From the NCBI GenBank assembly GCA_016210705.1, contig JACQTR010000075.1, forward strand, positions 1 to 5,937: a stretch of DNA of 5,937 nt. Direction: 5' to 3'. The DNA is from Chloroflexota bacterium. GTDB taxonomy: Bacteria; Chloroflexota; Dehalococcoidia; JACQTR01. Made by a program: the position numbers and the translations under genes. Under the pieces are notes generated by a model, which saw nothing but the letters and a program-made list of their open reading frames with translations, made no database searches and was not told the DNA's origin. Positions 5,876 to 5,937 of this stretch are shown here, one piece after another. The stretch's first letter is position 1; every line of letters starts with the position of its first letter.

Positions 5876-5937
5876 ACTTATGTTATTTTAACGATGGAGG
5901 CTACGGCCACGCTGCGAGCTTATTCTTCAATAACAGA

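Noticed and set aside
5894..5937. Possible first codons of the next gene (MEATATLRAY...), loosely reminiscent of a ribosomal protein N-terminus.
   Set aside because: Only about 14 codons are visible, no ribosome binding site precedes the ATG, and the similarity does not continue past the first residues.

Overview
The window is a compact, one-directional (+ strand) block of six genes that reads as a chromosomal housekeeping operon: a membrane-anchored PIN-TRAM protein, ispD, ispF, cysE, cysS, and a second, strongly altered cysteinyl-tRNA synthetase-like gene. Coding density is close to complete. Neighbouring genes overlap (35 and 4 nt), abut exactly, or are separated by only 10 and 14 nt, so co-transcription is likely. 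No mobile element, CRISPR array, tRNA or rRNA gene was seen.

The gene order resembles the Bacillus-type yacL-ispD-ispF-gltX-cysE-cysS cluster, but gltX is absent. From memory, Chloroflexota such as Dehalococcoides carry a similar PIN-TRAM/ispD/ispF/cysS block. Together with the moderately GC-rich sequence, GTG start use and G-rich Shine-Dalgarno sites, this makes Chloroflexota or a relative my best guess. It is an inference; no taxonomic marker is present.

Layout: 1-121 is a G-rich leader with no gene I can support. 122-1219 encodes the PIN-TRAM protein (four predicted membrane segments, then a PIN nuclease fold, then TRAM). 1185-1907 (ispD) and 1904-2380 (ispF) supply the third and fifth steps of the MEP isoprenoid pathway. 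2391-3074 (cysE) makes O-acetylserine for cysteine synthesis. 3075-4442 (cysS) charges tRNA-Cys and has every signature residue intact. 4457-5833 is the paralog. 5834-5937 is AT-richer and carries a good sigma-70-type promoter facing right, probably for the next transcription unit.

The most interesting element is the paralog. It is a full-length, open frame with a strong ribosome binding site and a conserved C-terminal tRNA-binding region. However, the KMSKS loop is replaced by RMVVI, two of the four cysteine-sensing zinc ligands are changed (Cys to Asp, Glu to Val), and HIGH reads HLGN. It is therefore unlikely to be an ordinary cysteinyl-tRNA synthetase. Its place directly after cysE and an intact cysS suggests a role tied to cysteine or tRNA-Cys, such as a regulator, a tRNA-binding factor or a ligase with another substrate.
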